Shown piece by piece: positions 1 to 10,037 of a DNA stretch of 64,000 bases. A program made the position numbers and the translations under genes. The stretch spans positions 12,498,501 through 12,562,500 of the forward strand of contig JAPTOF010000010.1 of NCBI GenBank assembly GCA_028554755.1. Reading direction: 5' to 3'. Under the pieces are notes generated by a model that worked only from the letters and a program-made list of their open reading frames with translations, did no database searches and was not told the DNA's origin. Each line of letters begins with the position of its first letter. Positions within the stretch are counted from its first letter, which is position 1. The DNA comes from Cordia subcordata. Its lineage: Eukaryota > Streptophyta > Magnoliopsida > Boraginales > Cordiaceae.

Positions 1-245
1 TGACAAATTTACTTCGATGCAATGCTTTCTTTTGGTCGAACCAGGCACAATAAGCCTTTGATCAACTCAAGCATGCGATCACTACGGCACCGGTTTTAAC
101 TCTGCCCAACTTTACTTTACCTTCTACAATAGATACTGATGCTTCAGGTTGTGGCATTGGCGCAGTACTTCATCAGCAAGGACATCTAATAGCTTTTTTT
201 AGTCAAAAACTATCTCCTAGAATGCAGGCTGCTTCAACATATCAC
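1..245 (+). pseudogene. Gypsy RNase H fragment (edge of window)
   Basis: A plus-strand reading gives the start of a Ty3/Gypsy RNase H domain: a TDASGCGIGAVLHQQGH-like segment around 130-185, followed by IAFFSQKLSPRMQAA around 190-235. This matches the chromoviral pattern of an acidic TDAS motif, then GIGAVL, then the conserved S-x-x-L-S-P-R block. No complete frame remains and the preceding reverse transcriptase lies outside the window. The similarity fades after about 245. The orientation is opposite to the neighbouring Tat-type element, so it belongs to a different insertion. The assignment rests on motif recognition only. Confidence 0.6.
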
Positions 246-507
246 TTCTTCGATGCCCCGCCTTGATCGGGCCCTGTCAAGCATTGATCCTTTATCCATA
301 TCAGACCCACTGAACACAAGCGGGACTATCTCGCCAGGCTCTGCCGACGTATAATGCTTGACTACCGAACTACTTTAGATACTTCACTTCTTGAACTGAC
401 ATGTGTTTTACTTTACTTTGCTCTTTGATAAACCAAGAAGTGTGTTAGTTCTTGTTTTTTGTTGTGGTTGATTGCATGTTCTTGATGATGCTTTTCTAAT
501 TAATTAG
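246..507. other. unassigned sequence
   Basis: No coding or repeat assignment could be made. The stretch joins the Gypsy RNase H fragment to a possible splice acceptor (TTAATTAG, ending at 507). Confidence 0.3.
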
Positions 508-648
508 GAACTTGAGAGGATCATTGTCTTTGCTCACCCTGGTTTGATCCCCATGATGTATCGAGCTTGTATGGAGCTCTGCTTAAGTGTACTAGTGGCT
601 AAATGCAAACATCGAGGGGTGCGTGAAGCACTGCAAATTGTGTTATAG
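508..648 (+). pseudogene. possible orphan exon of an unidentified gene
   Basis: A 46-codon open frame starts right after an AG acceptor-like site and runs to TAG at 646-648. It reads ELERIIVFAHPGLIPMMYRA and continues with a cysteine- and basic-rich segment (CMELCLSV, AKCKHRGVREAL). The composition looks like real protein rather than chance AT-rich translation. I do not recognise the family. There is no start codon and no neighbouring exon, and transposon debris lies on both sides, so a captured or stranded exon is the best guess. A chance frame remains possible. Confidence 0.3.
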
Positions 649-778
649 GATGTCTCATCCTATAGTAGAGTTAAAAGTTTCCAACCGAAATTAAAGACTG
701 TTATTAGTGCTTAAATAGTTAGCGATTGAACAAAACTAATTTATAATTGATAGACTAATTTGCCAACCTTTGAAAACA

Positions 779-1033
779 AAGACTATTGTCAGTCTGTGAG
801 AAAAACAGAGACCGTCAGTGGTCTCGTGGAAAAACAGAGACTGTCGATGGCCTCGTGAAAAACAGAGGCTATTTGCTAGTCTCGTGGAAAACAGAGACTG
901 TTTGCTAGTCTCGTGAAAACAGAGACTGTTGTTAGTCTCGCGAACATAGAGACTATTTTTAGTCTCGCGAAAGTAGAGACTGTTTCTCAGTCTCGCAAAA
1001 AAAAAAAAAAAAGACTATTTATTAGTCTTGTGA
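779..1033. repeat. tandem array of about nine 27-29 bp hairpin units
   Basis: About nine units of the form AGAGACTGTTTGCTAGTCTC followed by GTGAAAAC are arranged head to tail. Each unit contains an inverted repeat (GAGACT...AGTCTC) with a 6-8 nt loop. Units differ in sequence but often keep the stem: unit 2 has GAGACC paired with GGTCTC, and the last unit has AGACT with AGTCT. The eighth unit carries a long A run (about 998-1012). A degenerate further unit may lie near 695. The array abuts the truncated end of the Tat-type Gypsy reverse transcriptase. Confidence 0.8.
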
Positions 1034-1079
1034 AGATTCATTGTGATATTTGATTTTGGGATGTCACGAAGGAATCATC

Positions 1080-2091
1080 GCAATTTTGTTGACGAGATGC
1101 TGGTAGGTTGCTTTTACGTTCTTGAAGCCAAAAGGCATGACCTTGTAACAATAAGAGCCGCGTTCAATGATGAATGACGTTTTTTTCCTAGTCATTTGGG
1201 TGCATCAGTATCTGGTTGTGCCCAGAAAATGCATCTACAAAGCTGAGAAGTTTGTGCCTGGCAGTTGCATCTACCATCATATCGATGTGTAGGATGGGAA
1301 AGAAATCCTTGGGGCATGCCTTATTTAAATTTGTGAAATCAATGCAAACTTTCCACTTACCATTCTTCTTTTTCACTACGACGATGTTTGCCAACCATTC
1401 CGAGCAGTGTACTTCCCTGACAAATCCCATATCAATCAATTTCTAAACCTCTTCATTGATGACATGATTCCTCTCAGGGGCGAACTTTCTATGCTTTTGC
1501 TTGACTGGGCCAAAGGCTAGGTCAACTTTCAGTTCGTGAACAATCACTTCGGTGTCTATTCCACTATATCGGCATGTGACCACGCGAAGCAATCCCTGTT
1601 ACTATTGAGAAAGCTTATCATCTGGCTTCTTAGTCTTAGCTCCATCCCCGACTCAATTTGGACTGTATGACTCGGTTTATCGGGATCAATCTGCACTTCA
1701 TCCAACTCTTCCAGCTTTGGATAATCTAATGATGTCGGTGTGGTAGCCACTTCTACATGGAACAAGGCATCGTGACGGGCCCCCTCATAGCGATGCAATA
1801 GCATCTACGGGAGTCCGATTGTTGCCCTCTTATCTCTCTAATTCCTTACCTAGTTGGAAACTTGAGCACTTGATGGTAAGTGAATGGGATTGCTTTTATG
1901 TCGTGAATCCATGGTCTTCCTAGTATAATGTTGTACGGGGATGGATAGTCTATCACAAAAAACCTGATGTCCATGTTGACACATTTTGCAAAAATTGGTA
2001 AGTGTATCTCTTCGACAATGTGCTTATGCTTTCTACTGAAGCCTATCAAGGGGGTGGATCGCCTCACGAGGTGATGTTCATCAACCCTCAT
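1080..2091 (-). pseudogene. Tat-type protease and reverse transcriptase N-terminus, broken
   Basis: On the minus strand, 2091-1846 encodes the second half of a retropepsin-like domain (IILGRPWIHD, then ending in TYHQVLKFPT). 1804-1556 encodes the linker before RT (FLNSNRDCFAWSHADI). 1439-1188 encodes RT fingers and palm (VVVKKKNGKWKVCIDF, then LSFVDAFSGHNQILMHPND). The frame then hits TAG at 1190-1188, where family members normally have a Gln codon. Homology resumes beyond it (CYKVMPFGFKNVKATYQ) down to about 1080. The YxDD catalytic box is missing because the element is truncated. The pieces lie in different frames, so no polyprotein can be made. Confidence 0.75.
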
Positions 2092-2332
2092 CTCCCTAAG
2101 AGTTGTTGAGCATTAAAACGTTGGTAGAGCTGCCGATATCTACCAAGATCCTCTGAACCCAACAATTGGCTACCATAAGCGTGATGACTAACGCGTCATC
2201 GTGTGGGTTATTTAGATGGGCGATTTCGTAACTACAAAATGATATCACCATTTCTGGGCCCAGGTCAATTGGTCGTGGTGAATGATGATGTGTCCCATTA
2301 TTAGGTGTGCATGCCTTCTTCCTGCGGAGACA

Positions 2333-3919
2333 CTAATCCCACTGATGTGCGATCCCCCCATAATGTAATTCATCGTTCGCTCTCGCAGAGGCGAGTTTGG
2401 TAGAGGGCAGATCTTCAGCTTTTTGCTTCTCGTCTCGTTGCGCTAGGGTCTGCTTCCCTTTGTCAGAAAAGAGTTTAGTTAGATACCCTTTCTTTAGTAA
2501 TTCTGCCACTTCCCATTTAAGACCATTACACTCCTTTGTGGTATAGTTGTGATTTGCATGAAATTCGTACCACTTTGACCTGTCACTCATTTCTGCAGGA
2601 GATCTCAACTTTGCCGACCATTTAACTGTGTTACCCATGGCCTTCAGGGTGTGAATGAGTTCAGACGGGTCACACAAAGGTTATACTCTAGGGCTTGTCC
2701 TTCGCTCCATGCCTTGATCAAGAGGTCATCTTCTATTTCATGGTATTCCATTAGTGAACTTATTTTCGCGCTAACTCCTAAGGGGGTAGGGTTCATGCCT
2801 CTTTGATTGGCGACTCATATGGAAGTCCTCTTGCCCTTGATTCGGGGAAGCTCGACGAAGATTGGCGCGATCATCTTCCCATTTAATCTGTGCCCACGCC
2901 TTCGCTAGGGCATCCTCCATGGTTTTAGAAGGGTATTTCATAAGCTCCTCGTAAAGGTTTGAATATGGCAAAAGCCCCTTTCGGAAGGCAGAAACTGTCG
3001 TAGCCATGTTGCATTGGGGTATGGATACTTTTTCTCTATTAAACATTCCTACGCAGCCCCTGAGGGATTCTCCCTTTTTCTACACAATCAGGTATAGATC
3101 GTCTGACTGTTTTCTCTAACTTCTGGTTGCTCGCATACTGCTCTATGAACATGTAAGTGAACTGGGCAAAAGAGGATATACACCCGTTCGGGAGATTGGT
3201 ATTCCGTTGTAGTACAGGGCCTGTTAGACTCGAATTGAAACTTTTACACATGCAGGATTCTCTTTTGTCCCGAGGAATGCCTACGGTGTATATCTTCTAC
3301 TGTTACTGCATTATATGGTTGTCGGGGTCTATGGTCCCATCGAATGGTTTCATATTCAAGAAAGTAAACTTGGCAGGCAGGTCTTCTATCACAATGGCCT
3401 TTACAAAAGGAGACTCTACATAGTTATCAGCGGTGCTTCTTTTAATAGGTATTTGTACCCCTAGAATCCTTTAGATCAGGGATTCCAATTTAGCAAATCG
3501 CCTGAGTACATCAGGGTGTGACCTATCCTGTGAGGAGGGCAAATGTTCGCCTGACACTTTTTATTGGGTTGAAGGGCCGACTGCGTTGACGCTAGTTAGA
3601 ATAGTGGTTGTTGGTATGGCTACGTTGGCTGCGACTGACAAGACTTCACCTCTAGAGTCTGACGGGGGTATGGAGCCTAATAACTGCATTGGGTCCATCG
3701 GCTCAATCAGCACGGCTTTTTCCTTTGTCTTGGGCTGTCACGTTCGCCAAAAAGGACATTGACTTTTTCTAACAGATCTAGGTTCTCCTACCGTACGACA
3801 TTGTTTTCTGCCTCTATGTCTTTGAACTCGTTCTCGTACGTTTCTATTTTCTCCTCATAGGCTGCTATCTTCGCCATATTGCTACCTTCATTAGCACTAA
3901 TACCAGGATTGGGCGTCAT
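2333..3919 (-). pseudogene. Tat-type gag, broken
   Basis: A plausible gag start codon lies at 3919-3917 on the minus strand. It is followed by an acidic, coiled-coil-like segment (AAYEEKIETYENEFKDIE) that ends at an in-frame stop. Downstream, 3251-2771 holds the retrotransposon gag domain in two overlapping frames (FAQFTYMFIEQYASNQKL; then FRKGLLPYSNLYEELMKYPS and AWAQIKWEDD). 2677-2333 continues with KWYEFHANHNYTTKECNGLK, the remnant of the zinc-binding region. At least three frame breaks are present. The product would have been the capsid-forming structural protein of the element. Confidence 0.7.
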
Positions 3920-3980
3920 GGGGGTTGGTGGTTAAGTGCAAACGTATCGCTCCTAGTCACAACACTTGATTATTGGGGCC

Positions 3981-3998
3981 CCATGGCGGGCGCCAAAT
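3981..3998 (-). other. primer-binding region of the Tat-type element
   Basis: Immediately inside the LTR, the minus strand reads ATTTGGCGCCCGCCATGG. This is the TTTGGCGCC-type sequence found after the 5' LTR of many plant Gypsy elements and fixes the LTR end at 3999. Confidence 0.6.
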
Positions 3999-4570
3999 TG
4001 TAGAGAATGAATTCTACAATCACGTACAAGGTTGACTGGGGCTCCGATAACTTGCAAGACCAAGAGGAAAGGTGAGTGACGTAACCTTTGACACTAGTGT
4101 AGTGCCAGCCAAAGGTACTCTGACACTCAAGTCAGCGTTGAGTTTAAGATAAAATGAGGAATTATTATATAGTGGGTTGTGGATGAACCACAGATATGAA
4201 TAGATTGGTATTTAGTGTCTGTCTTACCTCCTCTACTGGCGAGCGGTACTTTTATAGCCCCTTGGGTGGAAGAGTCCTTTTTGGTTTTAGGTTCCTTCCT
4301 AATCGTGTTGCAATGAGTCTCTGCCAGCTGTTGTGCTTAGCTATATCGTATTTAGATCACATATATCCTTCTTTATGCATATCTTTGAAGGAGACCAAGC
4401 TCATCCCTAATTGTAGTCACGTTCCAATACTCTAGAAGCGTAGAGTGACCAACACATGCTAAGACTCTGGGCCTTAGCCCTGGCCTTTTCAATACATGGC
4501 CCAACAAATTAGGCTTTGGACTAAGCATAATATGGACCATCTTGGCTCTTGACAACTTTTGGCCCACACA
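3999..4570 (-). repeat. 5' LTR of the Tat-type element (572 bp)
   Basis: On the minus strand the LTR starts TGTGTGGGCC at 4570 and ends CTCTACA at 3999, next to the primer-binding region. The partner 3' LTR is not in the window, so termini are inferred from the TG...CA ends, the PBS position, and the abrupt start of a different repeat at 4571. Confidence 0.65.
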
Positions 4571-5677
4571 ACTACTAATCAGTTATGCTTATAGCCCTCT
4601 AAATTAGACCCTTATATTTCGTGAAAAGCGGTACCCCATAAGTTATTTCTTTAATTTTTTATTTTATTTTTTACCATTGACATCATTTTTTATTTTTAAT
4701 GAATAGCGTTACAACTGCGTAAAAAAATTGAGACCAAATAGTACAAATCCGTGAATGTTTGGATGAAAAGAAATATATATCTTCGATAATTTGATAGATT
4801 ATTTCCTCAATAAAACTACTTGACAATATCTAAATCATACAATGCATACATCTAAACAAGCATTAAAATAATTGAGTTTTTGTGTCATATGACACCCCTG
4901 AATTCATTCAATTTATAAATTTTGGTATGCTCATTAAAGATAAGTGATGCAAATATAAAAATTAATATTAATTACATGAATTATAAATAGATCTAGCACG
5001 CAGTCAGATGCTTCTTTAATTTTTCAAATTTACTTTTTTCAATTGTCACAACCATTTTAGATCCGTCTTGGCCCGCCCCGCCTGCTACGTAGGTTTATTT
5101 ATTACTTTTAAGGCATCCTTATATATTTTTGTATAAGCATTATATCACCATATTTATATTTTCAATGTATTTTAATATAAACTTTATATCATTCGAAGCC
5201 TCTTTGGTTTAGAAGTAAAAGATAACCTTTTTTACTGTGTTCTTATGTTTTAGTATCTTTTAGAAAAAAATTTAATGTTATTAACTTTGTTGACAGGTAC
5301 TCCATAGGGTGAGGCGAGGTTTTCCATCCAACAGAGGCGGAGAGGGTAGTGAGAGTTCACCCCGGTACCAACTACATGGTAGGGGTGAGGGTAGGAGTTT
5401 TATCAGTAGGTGCAGAATAGGGATAAGCACACCCCGTCCCAACCTCCCTCTATTGCCATCTCTGCCCAAAAGTTATTGTCGCACCCCCAAAAGTCACCTT
5501 ACCGGACCTCCGCTGAGCAACTTTCATTCGCTTAAGAGGCCTAGACCTCTTAATTGCAAGACACACTCAGTCCATAATGAATCAATTGAAAAGCTAATTA
5601 AGTTGCGTCATGAAATATACACCACACTGAGCTTATCAGGAACTTCCAATCTTTAAAAATGTACAATTACAGGATAC
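4571..5677. repeat. unnamed dispersed repeat R1, copy A
   Basis: This 1.1-kb AT-rich sequence recurs at 7749-8853 (copy B), 18975-20040 (copy C) and, as a 144-bp end, at 16196-16339 (copy D). Landmarks include TTTCGTGAAAAGCGGTACCC near the start, GTGTCATATGACACCCC near 4890, a GC-rich block (GCCCGCCCCGCCTGC) near 5080, TTGTTGACAGGTACTCCATA near 5290, and a shared terminus TACAATTACAGGATAC. No long conserved ORF is present and the class is unknown. The copy abuts the Tat LTR on its left and a CACTA-type terminus on its right. Confidence 0.75.
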
Positions 5678-5678
5678 A

Positions 5679-6118
5679 CACTACAAGAAACCACTGCTTT
5701 CTTGATAATTGTTTTGACTTTCAAGATGATTTTAGTGTCGTTATTTTTATTTCCAGCGATTTGTCAGACGTCGTCTATGAAGCCGCCGTCTTTTGGCTAT
5801 CCTGACAGTTTACAAAGCCTTGGAAATGGAATAATTTCGTGACGATTCTCCTAATCATCATCTACTTCGTATGTACCAGCCAACGACTATAATAGATCTT
5901 GACGATAGACGAATAAGAATAGCTAACGCTTGAAGAAAAAGCGTTGGCATTTGATTTCATGATTTTGCGATGATTATTTTAAATCGTTGTTGTTCACAAA
6001 GTATTATCATTGACGATTGGTGGCCAAGAGCCGTTATACGTTTGATTTATTGCTGACGGTGAAAGTATAAGCATTACAATTTGATCTCAATTGTTGTCGA
6101 CGAATTCACATGTAACAT
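5679..6118 (+). mobile_element. CACTA-type transposon terminus, copy A
   Basis: The sequence CACTACAAGAAACCACTGC begins at 5679 and matches the canonical terminal inverted repeat start of plant CACTA (En/Spm) elements. Subterminal GACGATT/ACGATT-like motifs recur over the next 400 bp. The same segment recurs at 8855-9294. No matching right end (TTCTTGTAGTG) was found before 7749 and no transposase was recognised, so this is an end fragment or part of a composite repeat. 6118 is the limit of alignment with the second copy and is not a true boundary. Confidence 0.6.
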
Positions 6119-7748
6119 TGTTGTTAATGGCTTTGGCAATGCTTTCTTAATATGTGTTATAATTCGTTCTCTCAAATATTTTGGTAAAACTTTATTTTGT
6201 GAATAATTATTACAGTCATTTAGAAATAATGAAAATTTTCTTTATAATTTTAAGCACATAGAAACTTCTCAATGTGTCACGTGATAGATAGACAACATGG
6301 AATTTGTAAACAAATCTAAAATCAACTATATGTTACTTTAAAGAATCCAAAAGAAAACAATCTTCCATCGATGTACATAATAAACCCAAAATAAGTTGTT
6401 CTATTGGAAGACCTAAAATAAATCACATAATTGCTCACGTCACTCCGGACATTAGACCAAAGTGGGTGTAGCAGCTCTATTCGGACCAACTTGAAGAATC
6501 ACATTTGCACAATCTAAACCTATAAAAAAGAAAAGAGCAAACACGTCAAAAATTAAATAAATAAAATAAATTCATCTCTAATAATTTAAATTCTCAAAAA
6601 AACAAATGCATAACAATTGTTGCAAACTAAATTGATGTAATAATATTAATTTTGAAAATTATAATTCATGTAAAAATTCAAGGCCGCGTAGATCATAAGG
6701 GGGTGCACGTGGATCTTTTACTCACCACAAGGGCTTGTTGTGGGACTTCTAGCACCATAGGGGATTGTTGTGCACTCATGGTAGACCGGGGGGTGTGGTG
6801 CGTTTTACCCTAAAATTTATATTAGAATATATTAAAAATAAATATAAAATGATATAATGTTTATATAAAACTTTATACGGACATAATAAAAGTAACAAAT
6901 ATATGTGGGGAAGAAAACCCGGCCCTGCCCCTAGAGGGGCCTTTATGCCAACAACCCCCTCCTACCCCCACAGTACTCTTGCAGAGTGGAACTACAATAG
7001 AGTACCATTGCTGTGCCTACTTTTAAGTGACGTACTTGGGTACCGTTTACATAATAAAGTTGTTCAGCTAGGCTTACGAAAAAACATGGTTCATCAATTT
7101 TCAACTTTTGGTAAGTGGTCACTTTGAAAATAGCAGGCCCATAATTGTCGTTTTCTATATCTCAACCTTTGTGATAAACATCCAATAACAATCACATTTT
7201 AAAAAGAACTATACCATTTTAGTTCCCAGGAAAGTTCAACTAAGTAGTGTGAACTAAAATATCAAAATAATTTCTATTGTCAATGTCCTCTTCTCCGTTC
7301 ACTAGCAATCTATTGTTTCAAGCTTTTAGGAACTCACCTTGTTATGTTACATTACACCTCAAATTATTCGCAAGATGTGAGGGTTTAGCATAGGGCCATA
7401 AACGTGAATGTAGTGAAAGACCTGCCGATATATCATCCATAAAAAGCAAGGTAACTGTGGACTACTATGGAAATAGGGGATGGTTCAATTTGGCTAAATA
7501 TATCGACGTATATATCAATGGAAATCAAGAATCGTATGTTGTCGTATGTGATATTAAAGATTATACGGACAACTAGTACGATTTTGAACAATTAGAATAT
7601 GTGAATTTTCATAACCATAAGTAGCAAATATATTTATTCATATATTTCAGTGCAAACAAAATGGACGATGACGCTTCATTTTGTTTGAGTTGTGTTTCAT
7701 GAATGTCATAATGCACGGTAAGCTCTTTAGATATGACTTTTTGGTGAG
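6119..7748. other. remainder of the first tandem unit; no gene recognised
   Basis: This AT-rich sequence lies between the CACTA-like segment and the second R1 copy. A GC-richer island (6690-7010) has GGGG/CCCC-containing stretches. Frames here do not resemble known proteins. It belongs to the 3178-bp unit defined by the copy A and copy B starts (4571 and 7749). Confidence 0.5.
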
Positions 7749-8853
7749 ACTACTAATTAGTAATGTTTATAGCCCTCTAAATTAGACCCTCATATTTCGT
7801 GAAAAGTGGTATCCCATAAGTTATTTCTTTTATTTTTTATTTTTTTTTGTTACCATTGACATCATTTTTTATTTTTAATGAATAGCATTACAACTACGTA
7901 AAAAAATTGTGACCAAATAGTACTAATTCATGAATGTTTAGATGAAAAGAAATATATATCTTCGATAATTTGATAGATTATTTTCTCAATAAAACTACTT
8001 GGCAATATCTAAATCATACAATACATACTTCTAAACAAGTATTAAAATAATTGAGTTTGTGTGTCATATGACACCCCTGAATTCATACAATTATAAATTT
8101 TGATATACTCATTAAAGATAAGTGATGCAAATATAAAAATTAATATTAATTACATGAATTATGAATAGATCTAGCACACAGTCAGATGCTTCTTTAACTT
8201 TTCAAATTTACTTTTTTCAATTGCCACAACCATTTTAGATCCGTCTTGCTCTGCCCCGCCAGCTATGTAGGTTTATTTATTACTTTTAATGTATCCTTAT
8301 ATATTTTTGTATTAACATTATATCATTATATTTATATTTTTAACGTCTTTTAATATAAACTTTATATCATTAGAAGCCTCTTTGGTTTAGTAGTAAAAGA
8401 TGACTTTTTTAATTTTGTTCTTATGTTTTAGCATCTTTTAGGAAAAAATTTAACGTTAATCTTTGTTGACAGGTACTCCATACGGTGAGATGTGGTTTTT
8501 TCATCCAATAGAGGTAGAGATGGCAGTGAGAGTTCACCTAGGTACTAAGTATATGGTAAGGGTACGAGTAAGAGTTTTATCAATAGGTGCAGAATAGGGA
8601 TAAGCACAGCCCGTCCAACCTCCCTCCATTGCCATCTCTACCCAAAAGTTATCATCACACGTCCAAAATTCACCTTACCAAACCTCCGCTGAACAACTCT
8701 CATTCCCCTAAGAAGCCTAGACCTCATAATTACAAGAGACACTCAGTCCATAATGAATAAATAAAAAAGTTAATTAAGTTGCATCATGAAATATACAGTA
8801 CACTAAGCTTATCAGGAACTTCCAATCTTCAAAACTGTACAATTATAGGATAC
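7749..8853. repeat. unnamed dispersed repeat R1, copy B
   Basis: Copy B is collinear with 4571-5677 over its whole length with scattered substitutions and small indels. It shares ACTACTAAT at the left boundary and ATAGGATAC at the right, and the CACTA terminus follows at the same position. It represents the second unit of a tandem duplication with a 3178-bp period. Confidence 0.75.
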
Positions 8854-8854
8854 A

Positions 8855-9294
8855 CACTACAAGAAACCACTGCTTTCTTGATAATTTTTTTGACTTTCAA
8901 GTTGATTTTTAGTGTCGTTATTTTTATTTCCAGCAATTTGTTAGATGTCGTCTATGAAGCCGCCGTCTTTTGGCTATCCTAACGGTTTACAAGGTATTAG
9001 AAATGGAATAATTTCTTGACGACTCTACTAATTGTCATCTACTTCTTATGTAACAGCCAACGATTATAATAGATCTTTACGATTGATGATTAAGAACAGT
9101 TAGCGCTTGAAGAAAAGCGTTGGCACTTGATTTCATGATTTTGGGATGATTATTTTAAATCGTTGTTGTTCACAAAGTATTGTCATTGACGATTGGTGAC
9201 CAAGTGTCATTATTCGTTTGATTTATCGTCGACGGTGAAAATATAAGCTTTACAATTTGATCTCAATTATTGTCGACAAATTCACATGTAACAT
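8855..9294 (+). mobile_element. CACTA-type terminus, copy B (truncated)
   Basis: CACTACAAGAAACCACTGC starts at 8855 at exactly the same R1 position as in copy A. The segment follows copy A to TTCACATGTAACAT at 9294, where an Athila-type internal sequence begins abruptly. The junction lacks an LTR, so it is a deletion or recombination breakpoint. Confidence 0.6.
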
Positions 9295-9870
9295 AAGAGG
9301 CCTATTCCTAGTGAGGATTCTAGATTTTTCAAGATCTTAGAGTATCTTAATGACCTTAAGGTCAATCTTCCTTTAATAGATGCGATCATTTCCATTCTCT
9401 CCTTTTCTAAGTTCTTCAAAGATCTTTGTACAAGGAAGCGTAGATCATCGAATATTCAAAAGAAGGTGAGGCTCACGGAGAAGGTGAGTAGTATTTGTAC
9501 TTCGGGCCTTCTGCCAAAGATGAGTGACCCTGGAGCTTTCACCATTTCTTGTAGGGTCCATAAAACCTAGATTGATCATGCCTTGCTAGATTTAGGGTCT
9601 AGTGTGAATCTCATTCCTTACTCCATCTATCGGCAACTAGGTTTAGAGGAGTTGTCCCCTACACATGTTACTCTTTAGCTAGCTGATAAGACTGAGCATA
9701 GACCTAGGGGTGTGGCAGAAGATGTTATGATCCAAGTAGGTGAGTTCGTGTACCCTACTGACTTTATAGTATTAGATATGGATTCAGGTCACGATTCTAG
9801 ACATACAACCCCCGTTTTCTTAGGTCACCCCTTTCTTGCTACTGCGGATGCCATTATTAATATAGGTTAG
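9295..9870 (+). pseudogene. Athila gag C-terminus and protease, broken
   Basis: The reading begins with the gag tail (FKILEYLNDLKVNLPLIDAI-like, then SFSKFFKDLCTRKRRSS) and passes a PGAFTISC-type motif. It then enters the retropepsin domain, where the catalytic region reads LDLGSSVNLIPYS. In Athila elements the active site is usually DLGASVNLMP, so the Asp is retained. The flap and C-terminal part read VGEFVYPTDFIVLDMDSG and FLGHPFLATADAIINIG. In-frame TAG codons replace expected sense codons after CRVHKT and within VTL*LADK. The protease would have matured the Gag-Pol precursor, but this copy cannot. Confidence 0.7.
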
Positions 9871-10037
9871 GGTTACTTGAGATAAAATTTGGGAATTTGA
9901 GGTCCACCATAAAGGTCACCGAGGTGATGAATAGGGCTAGTATAGGAAGAGAAGAGGATGAAGAAGAGTGCTTTAGGATTGTGATTAATTCTTGTGTCGA
10001 GGACTTTGTAGAAAGCACAGTGACCAATTGAGTAGAA

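Larger units (their letters stand above)
1034..4570 (-). mobile_element. truncated Tat-lineage Ty3/Gypsy retrotransposon
   Basis: Read on the minus strand, the element has a 5' LTR (4570-3999), a primer-binding region, a gag-like region, an aspartic protease remnant, a linker and the N-terminal part of reverse transcriptase. It then stops near 1080, replaced by the hairpin-repeat array. The RT contains the KKNGKWKVCIDFTNLNKACP segment typical of the Tat/Ogre/Retand branch, and the protease end reads YNIILGRPWIHDIKAIPFTY. RNase H, integrase and the 3' LTR are absent from the window. Multiple stops and frame breaks show that the copy is dead. Confidence 0.8.

Noticed and set aside
779..1033. 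CRISPR-like repeat array
   Set aside because: The units are directly adjacent with no unique spacers and the surrounding DNA is a plant nuclear sequence with retrotransposons and introns.
5281..5656. Opposing frames of 62 and 115 codons
   Set aside because: They lie in repeat R1. Copies B and C do not keep either frame open.
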